The notes beneath the pieces were generated by a model. It worked only from the letters and a program-made list of their open reading frames with translations, was not told the DNA's origin and made no database searches. A DNA stretch of 39,047 nucleotides from RGIG426 sp045639905 (GTDB lineage: Bacteria > Bacillota > Clostridia > Oscillospirales > Acutalibacteraceae): positions 1 to 39,047 of the forward strand of contig JAZUDZ010000004.1 in NCBI GenBank assembly GCA_045639905.1. Reading direction: 5' to 3'. Made by a program: the position numbers and the translations under genes. Shown piece by piece: positions 14,517-23,154 of this stretch (within the stretch, counting starts at the first letter, position 1; each line of letters starts with the position of its first letter).

Positions 14517-16112
14517 TCAGGCAAGAATATCCAGTAGTTCAATCGGTTTGGTAATACGGGGAATGGACGGATCGGCCAAATGCAGGTCAAATGCGTCCAG
14601 ATAAATCGGTTTCATCTTTCCGTTGACAGCACCGTCTAAATCGTAGTAGGGGTGGTCTCCCACATACAGGCAATCCTCCGGAGCAACGCCGAGTCGCTGT
14701 GCGGCACGACGGAATATTTCTCCGTGCGGTTTGCGAATGCCTTCGAATCCGGATACCACCATCATGTCAATGAGCGGGCGAATGCCGGAAACATCCAGTT
14801 TTCTGGTTTGCATGGAGGCATAGCCGTTGGTGATGACACCGACGTAAATGCCTTTTTGGCGCAGTGCTTTCAGTAAATCAACGGAATCGGGGAATAGCGT
14901 GGATTCCGTTGGCAGCATTTGTTTGCATTCGTTGACAAGATCGTCAACGGATGGCGCATCCTCCCACTGCCATAAATCAATCAGTTCCTTAAAGTAATCC
15001 GGGTAGGAAATATAGGTTTCCCGATTAAAGTAGCAGTGTCCGTTTCCGTTTTTCTCCCACATAACCTGAATCCGCCGTTCCTGTTCATCCGGTGACAAAT
15101 CCGGAAAATGAAGGCTGACAAATCGTCTTGCATAGCGTCGATAGGCAATGCTGCGGTTTTGCAGTGTTTCGTCAAAATCCAGAAAAACGGCACGAACGGC
15201 GCCGGTGATTCTGGTACGGTTCATAATATGACGTTTGTCTTTGTTTAGTTGTTCTTTCAGTTCATAAAGAGAAGCAAACGGGGTTTCTTCCCGTAAAAAC
15301 TCCACCAAAAAGGTTCGCAGGGTTTTATGATAGGTGTTTCCCGTATAGCCCGGCACCCAGGTTTCCGCAATCGGAATACGACCGGACACCGTAGGACGAA
15401 TCCCGATGTTGGTCAGGGCCGGGTACGCCACACCGTCAATTTCTATGGAAGAATGGTAGACGCCGAATTTCGGCAAAATCAAATCCGGGGGCAGAGGCTG
15501 GTTCATGGTCGGATAGCCGATGGTGCGTCCGAGATGCTGGCCTTCTTCGATGGAACCGTTTATGGTAAACGGGTGGCCGAGCAAACGGGTGGCCATTCGA
15601 ATGTCACCGTCTGCCAGGGCTTTCCGAATGCGGGTGGAACTGACACGTTCCTGCTCGCACATGACGGACGGGACCACGGTAACCTCAATGCCTTCCTTGC
15701 TGCAAAGTGCTTTCAGGGTCTCAACCGTTCCGGCACCGTCTTTTCCGAAGCGGGTGTTTTCTCCGCAGGCAATGAGTTTGCAGTGCAGATAATCCCGTAA
15801 TACGGTTTGAACGAATGCCTCCGGTTCCAGATCCTTTAAAACGGCAAAATCAAAATCCAGATATTCCTGAATGCCCATGGCATCCATAAAGATTTTTTTG
15901 TCGTCGGCTGACAGGATATAGGGACCTTCTTTGACTTTTTGATCACAGTCCTGATTGAATGTGAGAACACAGGGAATGAGGCTTCCCGTGTCCATGATGG
16001 AGGAGATGACGGCAGAGTGTCCGATGTGGACGCCGTCAAAAAAGCCCAGGGCAATAGCGCGGCCTCGCGGTGACAGAGGTTCGTTTAGTGTTGTCAGAAA
16101 CCGATATTGCAT
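14517..16112 (-). CDS. ribF: RibF (riboflavin kinase/FAD synthetase) fused to a HAD hydrolase
   Basis: The 531-residue protein joins two enzymes. Residues 1 to about 300 are RibF, which makes FMN and then FAD. They contain GFFDGVHIGHSAVI, GENTRFGKDGAGT and SSTRIRKAL in the adenylyltransferase domain, and GRTIGYPTMNQPLP, PKFGVYHSS and NIGIRPTV in the kinase domain. Residues from about 305 to 531 are a HAD phosphatase: FLDFDETLQN (motif I, nucleophile Asp near 312), VITNGYAS (motif II), RKP (lysine) and VGDHPYYDLDGAVNG (motif IV). Standard RibF ends near 310 residues, so the HAD half is a real addition; it reads through with no stop or frame break. It may dephosphorylate a flavin or a riboflavin precursor, but the substrate is unknown. 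GAGGAGGC precedes the ATG. Confidence 0.93.
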   Translation of the reverse strand: MQYRFLTTLNEPLSPRGRAIALGFFDGVHIGHSAVISSIMDTGSLIPCVLTFNQDCDQKVKEGPYILSADDKKIFMDAMGIQEYLDFDFAVLKDLEPEAFVQTVLRDYLHCKLIACGENTRFGKDGAGTVETLKALCSKEGIEVTVVPSVMCEQERVSSTRIRKALADGDIRMATRLLGHPFTINGSIEEGQHLGRTIGYPTMNQPLPPDLILPKFGVYHSSIEIDGVAYPALTNIGIRPTVSGRIPIAETWVPGYTGNTYHKTLRTFLVEFLREETPFASLYELKEQLNKDKRHIMNRTRITGAVRAVFLDFDETLQNRSIAYRRYARRFVSLHFPDLSPDEQERRIQVMWEKNGNGHCYFNRETYISYPDYFKELIDLWQWEDAPSVDDLVNECKQMLPTESTLFPDSVDLLKALRQKGIYVGVITNGYASMQTRKLDVSGIRPLIDMMVVSGFEGIRKPHGEIFRRAAQRLGVAPEDCLYVGDHPYYDLDGAVNGKMKPIYLDAFDLHLADPSIPRITKPIELLDILA

Positions 16113-16122
16113 AAGAGCCTCC

Positions 16123-17022
16123 TCATAAGAATAGTTTATAAATTTTCAGTTCCTTGTCGTCCGGTTTTCCGAGTCCGAGGAACTGAGAGTCACCGTAAAC
16201 GCGGACCGTTTCGGTCACGGGAACCGGAAGCCGGTCCAAGGCCAGGGCACCGCCGTTTCGAAAACGGTTTGCCTGAGCGGAAGTGACCTGAACCGCCGGA
16301 TAAGACGCAAAGGCGGTTTCCGTTGGAAGAATATGCTTTAGCAGTTCTTCCCGGTCCATCTCTTTGGCGTTTTGCAGGGATATACACTGGTCCAGTGTGT
16401 ATCCGGCCGCCATGGTTCTGCGCAGGGCGGTCATCACCGCTCCGCACCCCAGTGCTTTTCCGATGTCGCTGCAAAGAGTTCGGATGTAGGTTCCTTTGGA
16501 AACCGTGAAATCCAGGGTACCTTCACCGGTTTGTTCGTCATACGAAATCAGCGTGCAGGCGTATACCTGAATCTCCCGGCTTTCCCGTTCCACCTCAATG
16601 CCCTGCCGGGCCAGATCATAGAGACGTACCCCATCTTTTTTCAGAGCGGACATCATCGGTGGTGTTTGGCGGAGAGATCCGGTAAAAGCGGGTAAGATGT
16701 CTTCCAGTTGCTTTCGTGTCGGAAGCGGTTTGCCGGTTTCGCTGACATGACCCCAAATGTCTTCGGTGTCACTGGTTAGTCCGAACCGGAAGGAAGCGCG
16801 ATACCCTTTATCCTGAACGGGAAGAATATCCATAGCCCGGGTGGCACCCCCGACCAGGATTGGCAAAACCCCGGTGGCCATGGGGTCCAGTGTTCCTCCA
16901 TGTCCGATTTTTTTCGTTTGCAATCGTTTCCGCAGCAGGGAACAGCACCAAAAGGAAGTGATATCCTCCGGTTTGTCCAGGCATAGAATGCCGCTGATGG
17001 GCTTTTCCGTCCGGCCGTCCAT
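16123..17022 (-). CDS. truB: tRNA pseudouridine(55) synthase
   Basis: TruB makes pseudouridine 55 in the tRNA T loop. At 299 residues it has the usual length. The catalytic Asp is in KIGHGGTLDPMATGVLP, and other marks are SGILCLDKPEDITS, RQTPPMMSALKKDGVRLYDLAR and SKGTYIRTLCSDIG. The gene lies in the usual Firmicute place after rbfA-nrnA and before ribF, 10 bases from ribF and three bases after nrnA. The ribosome site is weak (GAAGGC), so translation may depend on coupling to nrnA. Confidence 0.97.
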   Translation of the reverse strand: MDGRTEKPISGILCLDKPEDITSFWCCSLLRKRLQTKKIGHGGTLDPMATGVLPILVGGATRAMDILPVQDKGYRASFRFGLTSDTEDIWGHVSETGKPLPTRKQLEDILPAFTGSLRQTPPMMSALKKDGVRLYDLARQGIEVERESREIQVYACTLISYDEQTGEGTLDFTVSKGTYIRTLCSDIGKALGCGAVMTALRRTMAAGYTLDQCISLQNAKEMDREELLKHILPTETAFASYPAVQVTSAQANRFRNGGALALDRLPVPVTETVRVYGDSQFLGLGKPDDKELKIYKLFL

Positions 17023-17025
17023 ATC

Positions 17026-18015
17026 TTAAATGCCTTCTTCGATGGCCGGAACAGCGGAGCGGATGGAGTTCAGCACTTGCTCAATGGCGGCATCCAAAGG
17101 CCCGTCCAATGTGCACCCTGCGGCGCCGGCGTGTCCGCCGCCACCCAACGGCTGCGCAATATCACAGGCATTGACGCTGGGACCGGTGCGAATGCTGGTT
17201 TTGAATTGACCGTCTTCGATTTCACGCATGGTCACACCGACCCAGACCCCTTCAATTTGACGGGGCAAAGAGGCGAGACCTTCCAGGTCACGGTTGTCCA
17301 CGCTGGTCTTTTTCAGCATATCGTTGGTAATCGCCATAATCGCACTGCGTCCGTTCCAGTCAAAGCGAATGCCGGAAATGGCCATTTGCTCCAGTTCGAG
17401 ACGCGAACGGGATTTGACATCAAACATGGCGCGGTTGATTCGGTTCATATCAATGCCGATTTCCAGCAGTTCCGCCGTCATGCGGTGGGCCAGAGCATCG
17501 GTGTTGTTGTAGCGGAAGCATCCGGTGTCGGTGGCGATACCGGTGTAGAGACCTTCGGCAATCGAACGGGTGATGGTGACACCCATTTTTTTCAAAACCT
17601 CGTAAATCAGCATGGCGGCAGCGGCATAGTTTTTGTAAAGAAGCTGCTTGGCATAGTGTGTGTTGGAGGCATGGTGGTCGATGCAAAGCTCAATGCGGGG
17701 GGCATAGAGAATCAAGCCTTCTCCCAAAAGATTCGGGTCGGCTACATCGACGGCACAGAGATTGTCCGGTTCGAACGAATCCCATTTGACTGCTTCGGTC
17801 AGATAATCGTATTTTTGCGGAATCATATCCGCACAGATGACTTGTACGGTTTTGCCGAGCTGCTTAAGGCCAAGGCCCAAAGCATAGGCAGAGCCGATGG
17901 TATCACCGTCCGGATAATGGTGCGTCAAAATGGTCCAGTTGTCTTTGGACAACAGCACCTGACAGGCCTCATCCAGATCGACGATGTTACTGTAATCAAA
18001 CATTGTTTCTTTCAT
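17026..18015 (-). CDS. nrnA: DHH-family oligoribonuclease/pAp phosphatase
   Basis: NrnA degrades nanoRNAs and dephosphorylates pAp. The 329 residues show the DHH phosphoesterase motifs: LTHHYPDGDTIGSAYALG (I), AVDVAD (II), CIDHHASNTHYA (III, the DHH motif), an Asp in GIATDTGCFRY (IV), and the C-terminal DHHA1 signature LGGGGHAGAAGC. It sits between rbfA and truB, the standard Firmicute order, five bases after rbfA. The first ATG at 18015 is preceded by AAAGGTGAG. A second in-frame ATG lies four codons later and cannot be excluded as the start. Confidence 0.95.
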   Translation of the reverse strand: MKETMFDYSNIVDLDEACQVLLSKDNWTILTHHYPDGDTIGSAYALGLGLKQLGKTVQVICADMIPQKYDYLTEAVKWDSFEPDNLCAVDVADPNLLGEGLILYAPRIELCIDHHASNTHYAKQLLYKNYAAAAMLIYEVLKKMGVTITRSIAEGLYTGIATDTGCFRYNNTDALAHRMTAELLEIGIDMNRINRAMFDVKSRSRLELEQMAISGIRFDWNGRSAIMAITNDMLKKTSVDNRDLEGLASLPRQIEGVWVGVTMREIEDGQFKTSIRTGPSVNACDIAQPLGGGGHAGAAGCTLDGPLDAAIEQVLNSIRSAVPAIEEGI

Positions 18016-18020
18016 AGGGT

Positions 18021-18383
18021 TTACTCACCTTTGTCTTTGTCTTGAAAGATATCGTGAAGTTTTTGAGAAATATGGGCACTGTATTCAATGGAATCATCGG
18101 CCACAAACCGAAGCTCCGGTACGTGGCGCAGTTTGATTGAGGACCCCAAGGTGGACCGCATGTAGCCTGCGGCGGATTTCAGTCCCGGAAGGGCAGCTTT
18201 GGTGGCTTCCATTCCGTTTAGGGAACTGACATAGACGGTGGCGTAGGACAGGTCGTTGCTGACGTCCACACGCACAATGCTGAGCATGGCGTTTTGGACA
18301 CGGGGGTCTTTGACGGTTCGTAAAATGGCCGTCAGTTCCCGGGCGATATCTTCGCTTTGACGACTGACACGATAACCGGCCAT
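18021..18383 (-). CDS. rbfA: 30S ribosome-binding factor A
   Basis: RbfA binds immature 30S subunits and helps 16S rRNA processing, especially at low temperature. The 120-residue protein has the KH-like fold signature: RVSRQSEDIARELTAIL, VKDPRVQNAMLSIVRVDVSNDLSYATVYVSS and LRHVPELRFVADDSIEY. AAAGGAGG precedes the ATG. It follows infB by 35 bases in the conserved nusA-infB-rbfA operon. Confidence 0.97.
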   Translation of the reverse strand: MAGYRVSRQSEDIARELTAILRTVKDPRVQNAMLSIVRVDVSNDLSYATVYVSSLNGMEATKAALPGLKSAAGYMRSTLGSSIKLRHVPELRFVADDSIEYSAHISQKLHDIFQDKDKGE

Positions 18384-18418
18384 AGGAATTCCTCCTTTAC
18401 TAAATTTATGTGTACCGC

Positions 18419-20737
18419 TTAGTCACGGTATTCTTCAATAATGTACGATTCCAGAATGTCGCCTTCGTGAATATCCTGGAAGCGTTCCAGACCGATACCG
18501 CACTCGTAGCCTTGTGCGACTTCTTTCTGGTCGTCCTTGAAACGTTTGAGAGAGCTCATCTGGTCGTCGGCGATAATGATACCGTCACGGACGACACGAA
18601 TCAGGTCGTTGCGGCAGATCTTGCCTTCCACAACATAGGAACCGCAGACCTGACCGACACCGCTGATACGGTAAACCTGGCGAACCTCTACGCGGCCGTG
18701 AAGAATTTCACGGGTTTTCGGAGCCAGCATACCTTTCATGGCGGTGGAGACTTCTTCGATACAATCGTAGATGACACGATACATACGCATATCCACATCG
18801 TCTCTTTCGGCAGCTTCCACAGCCAGAGGCTCCGGACGGACGTTGAATCCGACAATGATGGCGTTCGAGGCGGCGGCCAACATGACGTCGCTTTCGTTGA
18901 CGGCGCCGACGGCTCCGTGAATGACACGAACACGGACTTCGTCATTGGTCAGTTTTTCAAGAGACTGTTTAACCGCTTCCACAGAGCCTTGTACGTCGGC
19001 TTTGACGATGATGTTCAGCTCTTTCATGTCGCCTTCCTGCATCTGTTCAAACAAGTTATCCAATGTAACTTTCTTGTACTGGCTGAAGGTCTCTTCGCGG
19101 GCGGTTTCTTTTCTTTGTTCAACAAGCTCTCTGGCGAGACGCTCGTCGGTAACGGCATTGACAACGTCGCCGGATTCCGGAACGGCATCCAAGCCCATGA
19201 TTTCCACAGGGACGGACGGACCGGCTTCACGGATTTTATGACCGTTCTCATCGGTCATGGCACGGACACGGCCGACAGCGGAACCGGCAACCACGATGTC
19301 ACCGGAGTGCAGGGTACCGTTTTGCACCAAAATGGTGGCAATCGGTCCGCGGCCTTTGTCCAAACGGGCTTCGATAACCGTACCTTTGGCGGCACGATTC
19401 GGGTTGGCTTTGAGCTCGCGCATTTCGGAAGCAAGCAGAACCATTTCGAGAAGCTTATCCATACCCATACCGGTACGGGCGGAAACCGGGACGCAGATAA
19501 CGTCGCCGCCCCACTCTTCCGGAACGAGTTCATATTCGGTGAGTTGCTGCAGGACACGGTCCGGGTTGGCTTCCACTTTATCCATTTTGTTAATGGCAAC
19601 GATAATGGAAACCCCGGCGGCCTTGGCGTGGTTGATGGCTTCTACGGTCTGGGGCATGATACCGTCATCCGCGGCGACAACCAAAATGGCAATGTCGGTA
19701 ACCTGAGCACCGCGGGCACGCATGGAGGTAAAGGCGGCGTGTCCCGGAGTATCCAGGAAGGTGATGCTCTGTCCGTCGATGTTGACGCGATAGGCACCGA
19801 TGTGCTGGGTGATGCCGCCGGCCTCACCGGAGACAACACTGCTCTTACGAATATAGTCCAAAATGGAGGTCTTACCATGGTCAACGTGGCCCATAACGAC
19901 AACGACCGGGTCACGGGGCTGCAGATCGGTATCTTCGTCTTCACTGGCGTCGATAATCTGCTCTTCGATGGTGACGACCACTTCGTGTTCCACTTTTACA
20001 TGGAATTCTTCGGCAACCAAAAAGGCGGTGTCGAAGTCGATTTCCTCGTTCATGGAAACCATCATGCCCATTTTCATCAGTTTGCCGATAACCTCGCTGA
20101 CGGTGGCTTTCATGCGGGAAGCCAGTTCGCCGACGGTAATGGAATCCGGCACCTCAATGGTAAGCTGCTTTTGTTTGCGTTCCTGTTCGATACGACGCAT
20201 ACGTTCGGCTTCGGTTTCCTTTTTACGCTGCGGTTTGCGATACTGCTGCGATTTTTGATTGATCTTTTGCTTCTTTGCACCTTCGTTTCCGCGGACATGC
20301 GAGGAGATTTGAGCCAGATTGTCAAAATGCTCATCGTATTTGCGAATGTCCACCTGTGCCGTGTGGGTGTCGATGGTACGGGTCTCGCGGACAACCGGGG
20401 CCTTGGGGGCGTCGGTTTGTTTTTTCTTCTTTTGATTTTGCTGGTTGTTTTTGGTGGCACCCGGAAGCGGAGCAGACTCCGTCTCCTCTTGAGGCTCTTC
20501 CTTCTTTTTCGGCGTGGCGGCTTCCGGTTTTTCGGTGATGGCCGTGGCGAAATAGGTGTCAAAGGAATCCACACTGTTTTCGGTTGTCAGAAAATCAAAA
20601 ATCATATCCAGCTCATCCGGCTCCAGGGTGCTGGCGCCTTTTTTGGCCGGTTGAATGTATTTGGCAAGCATATCCACCAGGATTTTGCTTGGTACTTCAA
20701 AATCTTTTGCAACATCATTAATTTTAATCTTAATCAT
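18419..20737 (-). CDS. infB: Translation initiation factor IF-2
   Basis: IF-2 brings initiator tRNA to the 30S subunit and promotes subunit joining. The 772-residue protein begins MIKIKINDVAKDFEVPSK (IF2_N), has a charged Glu/Lys/Gln-rich linker (about 70-190), a second IF2_N module, then the G domain (GHVDHGKT at 283-290, DTPGHAAF, NKMDK) and domains II-IV. The start is ATG 20737 because GGAGG is seven bases upstream. An in-frame TTG two codons earlier is too close to that site. Confidence 0.98.
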   Translation of the reverse strand: MIKIKINDVAKDFEVPSKILVDMLAKYIQPAKKGASTLEPDELDMIFDFLTTENSVDSFDTYFATAITEKPEAATPKKKEEPQEETESAPLPGATKNNQQNQKKKKQTDAPKAPVVRETRTIDTHTAQVDIRKYDEHFDNLAQISSHVRGNEGAKKQKINQKSQQYRKPQRKKETEAERMRRIEQERKQKQLTIEVPDSITVGELASRMKATVSEVIGKLMKMGMMVSMNEEIDFDTAFLVAEEFHVKVEHEVVVTIEEQIIDASEDEDTDLQPRDPVVVVMGHVDHGKTSILDYIRKSSVVSGEAGGITQHIGAYRVNIDGQSITFLDTPGHAAFTSMRARGAQVTDIAILVVAADDGIMPQTVEAINHAKAAGVSIIVAINKMDKVEANPDRVLQQLTEYELVPEEWGGDVICVPVSARTGMGMDKLLEMVLLASEMRELKANPNRAAKGTVIEARLDKGRGPIATILVQNGTLHSGDIVVAGSAVGRVRAMTDENGHKIREAGPSVPVEIMGLDAVPESGDVVNAVTDERLARELVEQRKETAREETFSQYKKVTLDNLFEQMQEGDMKELNIIVKADVQGSVEAVKQSLEKLTNDEVRVRVIHGAVGAVNESDVMLAAASNAIIVGFNVRPEPLAVEAAERDDVDMRMYRVIYDCIEEVSTAMKGMLAPKTREILHGRVEVRQVYRISGVGQVCGSYVVEGKICRNDLIRVVRDGIIIADDQMSSLKRFKDDQKEVAQGYECGIGLERFQDIHEGDILESYIIEEYRD

Positions 20738-20765
20738 GTACAATCCTCCTTCTGTCTTATCTTCC

Positions 20766-21074
20766 TTAGGACAAATGTTTCAGAACGGCAGCGGCAAATC
20801 CGTCATCGCAAAGGGCGATGAGTCCGACGGGTTTGGCGGCTCCCAGTGCTTTGCCCACAATCTCTTTTGAAAACGGCAATGCCGTCAGGGGAAAATCTTT
20901 CGTGGAGTAAGTCCACTCTTTTTTTGTCTTTTCGGATACGTCCTCGGCTGCAAGAACCAAAACGGCTTTTTTGTCTGCGGCGGCCTTGACAGCGGCATCG
21001 AATCCCTGCACGATGAAGCCGGCCCGTTTGGCCATTCCAAGCAGTCCCAAAATTTTATTCGTTTCCGTTTTCAA
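20766..21074 (-). CDS. YlxQ-type L7Ae/L30e/S12e family RNA-binding protein
   Basis: This 102-residue protein has the L7Ae fold pattern ILGLLGMAKRAGFIVQGFDA, AVLVLAAEDVSEKTKKEW and KALGAAKPVGLIAL. Such proteins bind kink-turn RNA; YlxQ probably acts on ribosomal or small RNA, but its exact role is unknown. No ATG precedes the conserved start of the domain. I assign the TTG at 21074, which is preceded by GGAGGAGG and gives LKTETNKILGLLG. This makes it overlap rnpM by 20 bases, fitting translational coupling in the usual nusA-ylxR-ylxQ-infB order. Confidence 0.85.
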   Translation of the reverse strand: MKTETNKILGLLGMAKRAGFIVQGFDAAVKAAADKKAVLVLAAEDVSEKTKKEWTYSTKDFPLTALPFSKEIVGKALGAAKPVGLIALCDDGFAAAVLKHLS

Positions 21075-21330
21075 GCGCCTCCTCCAGTCCGGTATAGACG
21101 TCTTCCGAAATCTGAACGGAAAAAGCTTTTTCCAGGCGGCGTGCCTTTTTGGCAGCCTGCAGACAGGCTTTGCAGGGGCAGATGTATGCCCCGCGACCGG
21201 ACTTCTTTCCGGTGCTGTCCAGGGAAATTTCACCTTCGGGGGAGCGAACCACACGAATCAGTTCTTTTTTCGGTTTCATTTCACCGCACCCGAGGCATTG
21301 ACGCATCGGAATCTTTTTTACTTTTTGCAT
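21055..21330 (-). CDS. rnpM: YlxR/RnpM, RNase P-modulating RNA-binding protein
   Basis: The 91-residue protein carries the YlxR signature RQCLGCGEMKPKKELIRVV followed by SGRGAYICPCKACLQAAKK, with pairs of cysteines at both ends of the fold. YlxR (RnpM) has been described as a binder and modulator of RNase P RNA. It is placed between nusA and ylxQ, with AAAGGAGT before its ATG. Confidence 0.92.
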   Translation of the reverse strand: MQKVKKIPMRQCLGCGEMKPKKELIRVVRSPEGEISLDSTGKKSGRGAYICPCKACLQAAKKARRLEKAFSVQISEDVYTGLEEALENGNE

Positions 21331-21353
21331 CTGGCTGACTCCTTTCGGTGAAT

Positions 21354-22439
21354 TTAGGCTTCCTCGGTTTCTTCCTCACCGTAGAAACCGCTTTCCGGAC
21401 GGATGTCGATTTTCCAACCGGTTAATTTTGCGGCTAAGCGGGCATTTTGTCCTTTGTTGCCGATGGCCAGGGACAACTCGGCATCGGGAACACGAACGTG
21501 ACAGGACTTGGCGCCCTCCGGATCCACATCGACGCTGACAACGTGGGCCGGGGACAAAGCGTTTGTGATGAAGACAGCCGGGTCTTCACTGAACAGGACC
21601 ACGTCGATCTTTTCACCGCCGAGCTCATTGGCAATGGCGTCGACACGGGCATGATGCTGACCGACGCATGCGCCGATGGCATCCACCTGTTCGTCATTGG
21701 AGAAGACGGCCATCTTGGTGCGGGAACCGGCTTCGCGGGAAATGGCTTTGATTTCCACGATGCCGTCAAAGATTTCCGGTACTTCTTTCTCGAATAAACG
21801 TTTCACAAGACCCGGGTGGGTTCTGGAAATCAAAATACGGGGACCGCGGTCGCTTTCGCGGGCGTCGGCCACATAAACCTGAACGTGACTGCCTTCGCGA
21901 AGGATTTCGCCCGGAATCTGTTCACTGCGGGACAAAATGGCTTCGGATTTGGCAACCTGTACGACAGCGGAACCGGATACGGGGTCGACACGCACGACAA
22001 TGGCATCCACCATGTCCTGTGTATGCTTCTGGAATTCCATCAGCTGCTGGCCGCGTTCGGCTTCTCTGATTCCCTGACGAATGACATGTTTGGCCGTTTG
22101 GGCCGCAATGTGTCCGAATTCGCGGGTGTCCAAAGTGGTGGTCAAAGTGGAGCCGATTTTCATCCGCTTGTTTTTCAGCAAAGCGTCTTCGAGAGAAATC
22201 TCGGTGCTTTCGTTTTCAACGGTTTCGACAACGGTTTTGGAAACGGAGACGGAGAATTCCGTGGTTTCCGGGTCCATTACGATGTTGACGTTTTCTTCAC
22301 AGTTGTACTGTTTCTTTGCCGCATGCAGAATGGCGGTTTTGATTTTCTCGAGGAGATATTCCTCCGAGATTCCTTTTTCTTCGGCCAACAGATGAATGGC
22401 CTCAAAAAGATTGGCGTTGTACTTACTTTGTTTTTTCAT
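21354..22439 (-). CDS. nusA: Transcription termination/antitermination protein NusA
   Basis: NusA binds RNA polymerase and controls pausing, termination and antitermination. The 361-residue protein has the N-terminal polymerase-binding domain (MKKQSKYNANLFEAIHLLAEE), an S1 domain (about 135-200) and two KH domains (ACVGQHHARVDAIANELGGEKIDV and SLAIGNKGQNARLAAKLTG). It lacks the C-terminal acidic repeats of E. coli NusA, as usual in Firmicutes. ATG 22439 is chosen because GGAGGA lies about 11 bases upstream and the protein then begins at the conserved domain; a longer frame from 22502 runs into rimP. Confidence 0.97.
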   Translation of the reverse strand: MKKQSKYNANLFEAIHLLAEEKGISEEYLLEKIKTAILHAAKKQYNCEENVNIVMDPETTEFSVSVSKTVVETVENESTEISLEDALLKNKRMKIGSTLTTTLDTREFGHIAAQTAKHVIRQGIREAERGQQLMEFQKHTQDMVDAIVVRVDPVSGSAVVQVAKSEAILSRSEQIPGEILREGSHVQVYVADARESDRGPRILISRTHPGLVKRLFEKEVPEIFDGIVEIKAISREAGSRTKMAVFSNDEQVDAIGACVGQHHARVDAIANELGGEKIDVVLFSEDPAVFITNALSPAHVVSVDVDPEGAKSCHVRVPDAELSLAIGNKGQNARLAAKLTGWKIDIRPESGFYGEEETEEA

Positions 22440-22455
22440 TTTTCCAAATTCCTCC

Positions 22456-22965
22456 TCACCTGTTGGTGTCAGTGTTTTCGTCTTCGTCCTCCCAGTCGGC
22501 AATCAAATGGACTGAGGACAGTTCTTTTTTCTCGAAGGTCATTTCCTGCTCGTCTTCCAGCCGGATAACCACTTTCCCGTCTTCACACGGCAAAAGAATG
22601 CCGGCAAATTCGCGTTCGCCGTTAAAGGGTCGGATTAAGGTGACCACAACGGCATCGCCTTCGCACTGAGCGAAGTGTTCCGGTCGGGTCAGTTCCCGTT
22701 CCAGTCCCGGAGAACAAACTTCCAGTGTATAGGACTGGGGGATGGGGTCTGCCGCATCCAGTGCGGGATTCAGCAGATGGGTCAGATCAACGCAGTCGTT
22801 GATGCCGACACCTCCCGGTTTGTCGATGAAGTAGCGTAAAAACCAGGTGGCGCCTTCCTTGACAAAGCGCACGTCCCACAGGCTGAGTCCCAGAGATTCC
22901 GCCAGGGGAAGGGCAATTGCCCGGCACCGTTCCACGGTGTTTCCGCCGTTTTTGGCTGTGGCCAT
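22456..22965 (-). CDS. rimP: Ribosome maturation factor RimP
   Basis: RimP helps assemble the 30S subunit. The 169-residue protein has the pattern GLSLWDVRFVKEGATWFLRYFIDKPGGVGINDCVDLT and YTLEVCSPGLERELTRPEHF, followed by the small C-terminal barrel. The start is ATG 22965 (MATAKNGG) with AAAGGAGG upstream; an upstream in-frame codon would fall in the leader hairpin. It is the first gene of the long minus-strand operon. Confidence 0.96.
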   Translation of the reverse strand: MATAKNGGNTVERCRAIALPLAESLGLSLWDVRFVKEGATWFLRYFIDKPGGVGINDCVDLTHLLNPALDAADPIPQSYTLEVCSPGLERELTRPEHFAQCEGDAVVVTLIRPFNGEREFAGILLPCEDGKVVIRLEDEQEMTFEKKELSSVHLIADWEDEDENTDTNR

Positions 22966-22988
22966 AGAATGCCTCCTTTTTGCAATGT

Positions 22989-23017
22989 AAAAGGAGCGGG
23001 TCACCCCACTCCTTTAC
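22989..23017 (-). promoter_or_regulatory. Leader hairpin ahead of rimP
   Basis: In the transcript direction AAAGGAGTGGGG can pair with CCCGCTCCTTT around a short loop. It lies between the promoter and the rimP ribosome site and contains GGAG-like sequence. No U-run follows, so it is not a simple terminator. It may be an RNA-processing or binding site. Confidence 0.4.
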
Positions 23018-23042
23018 AACACATTCTTAACTTAACGATGCC

Positions 23043-23071
23043 ACTATACTATATAAAATAAAGAATGTCAA
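23043..23071 (-). promoter_or_regulatory. Promoter of the rimP-nusA-infB-rnf operon
   Basis: On the minus strand a perfect TTGACA (23071-23066), a 17-base spacer and TATAGT (23048-23043) lie 78 bases before the rimP ATG. No other clear promoter is seen in the tight gene run down to 8204. Confidence 0.8.
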
Positions 23072-23086
23072 GAAAATCTTTTTTTG

Positions 23087-23116
23087 TTGCGCTTGGAACG
23101 CATTTTGTATTATAAT
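23087..23116 (+). promoter_or_regulatory. Promoter of the DegV gene
   Basis: TTGCGC (23087-23092), an 18-base spacer and a perfect TATAAT (23111-23116) lie 39 bases before the ATG at 23155. The -35 match is partial. Confidence 0.55.
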
Positions 23117-23154
23117 TGGCAGGTAGATTTCCCGAATTAAGGAGACGATTGCAT

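Noticed and set aside
18410..20821. Plus-strand open frame of about 800 codons opposite infB
   Set aside because: It mirrors infB almost exactly, has no family pattern or ribosome site, and its residue bias is what the complement of infB codon use gives.
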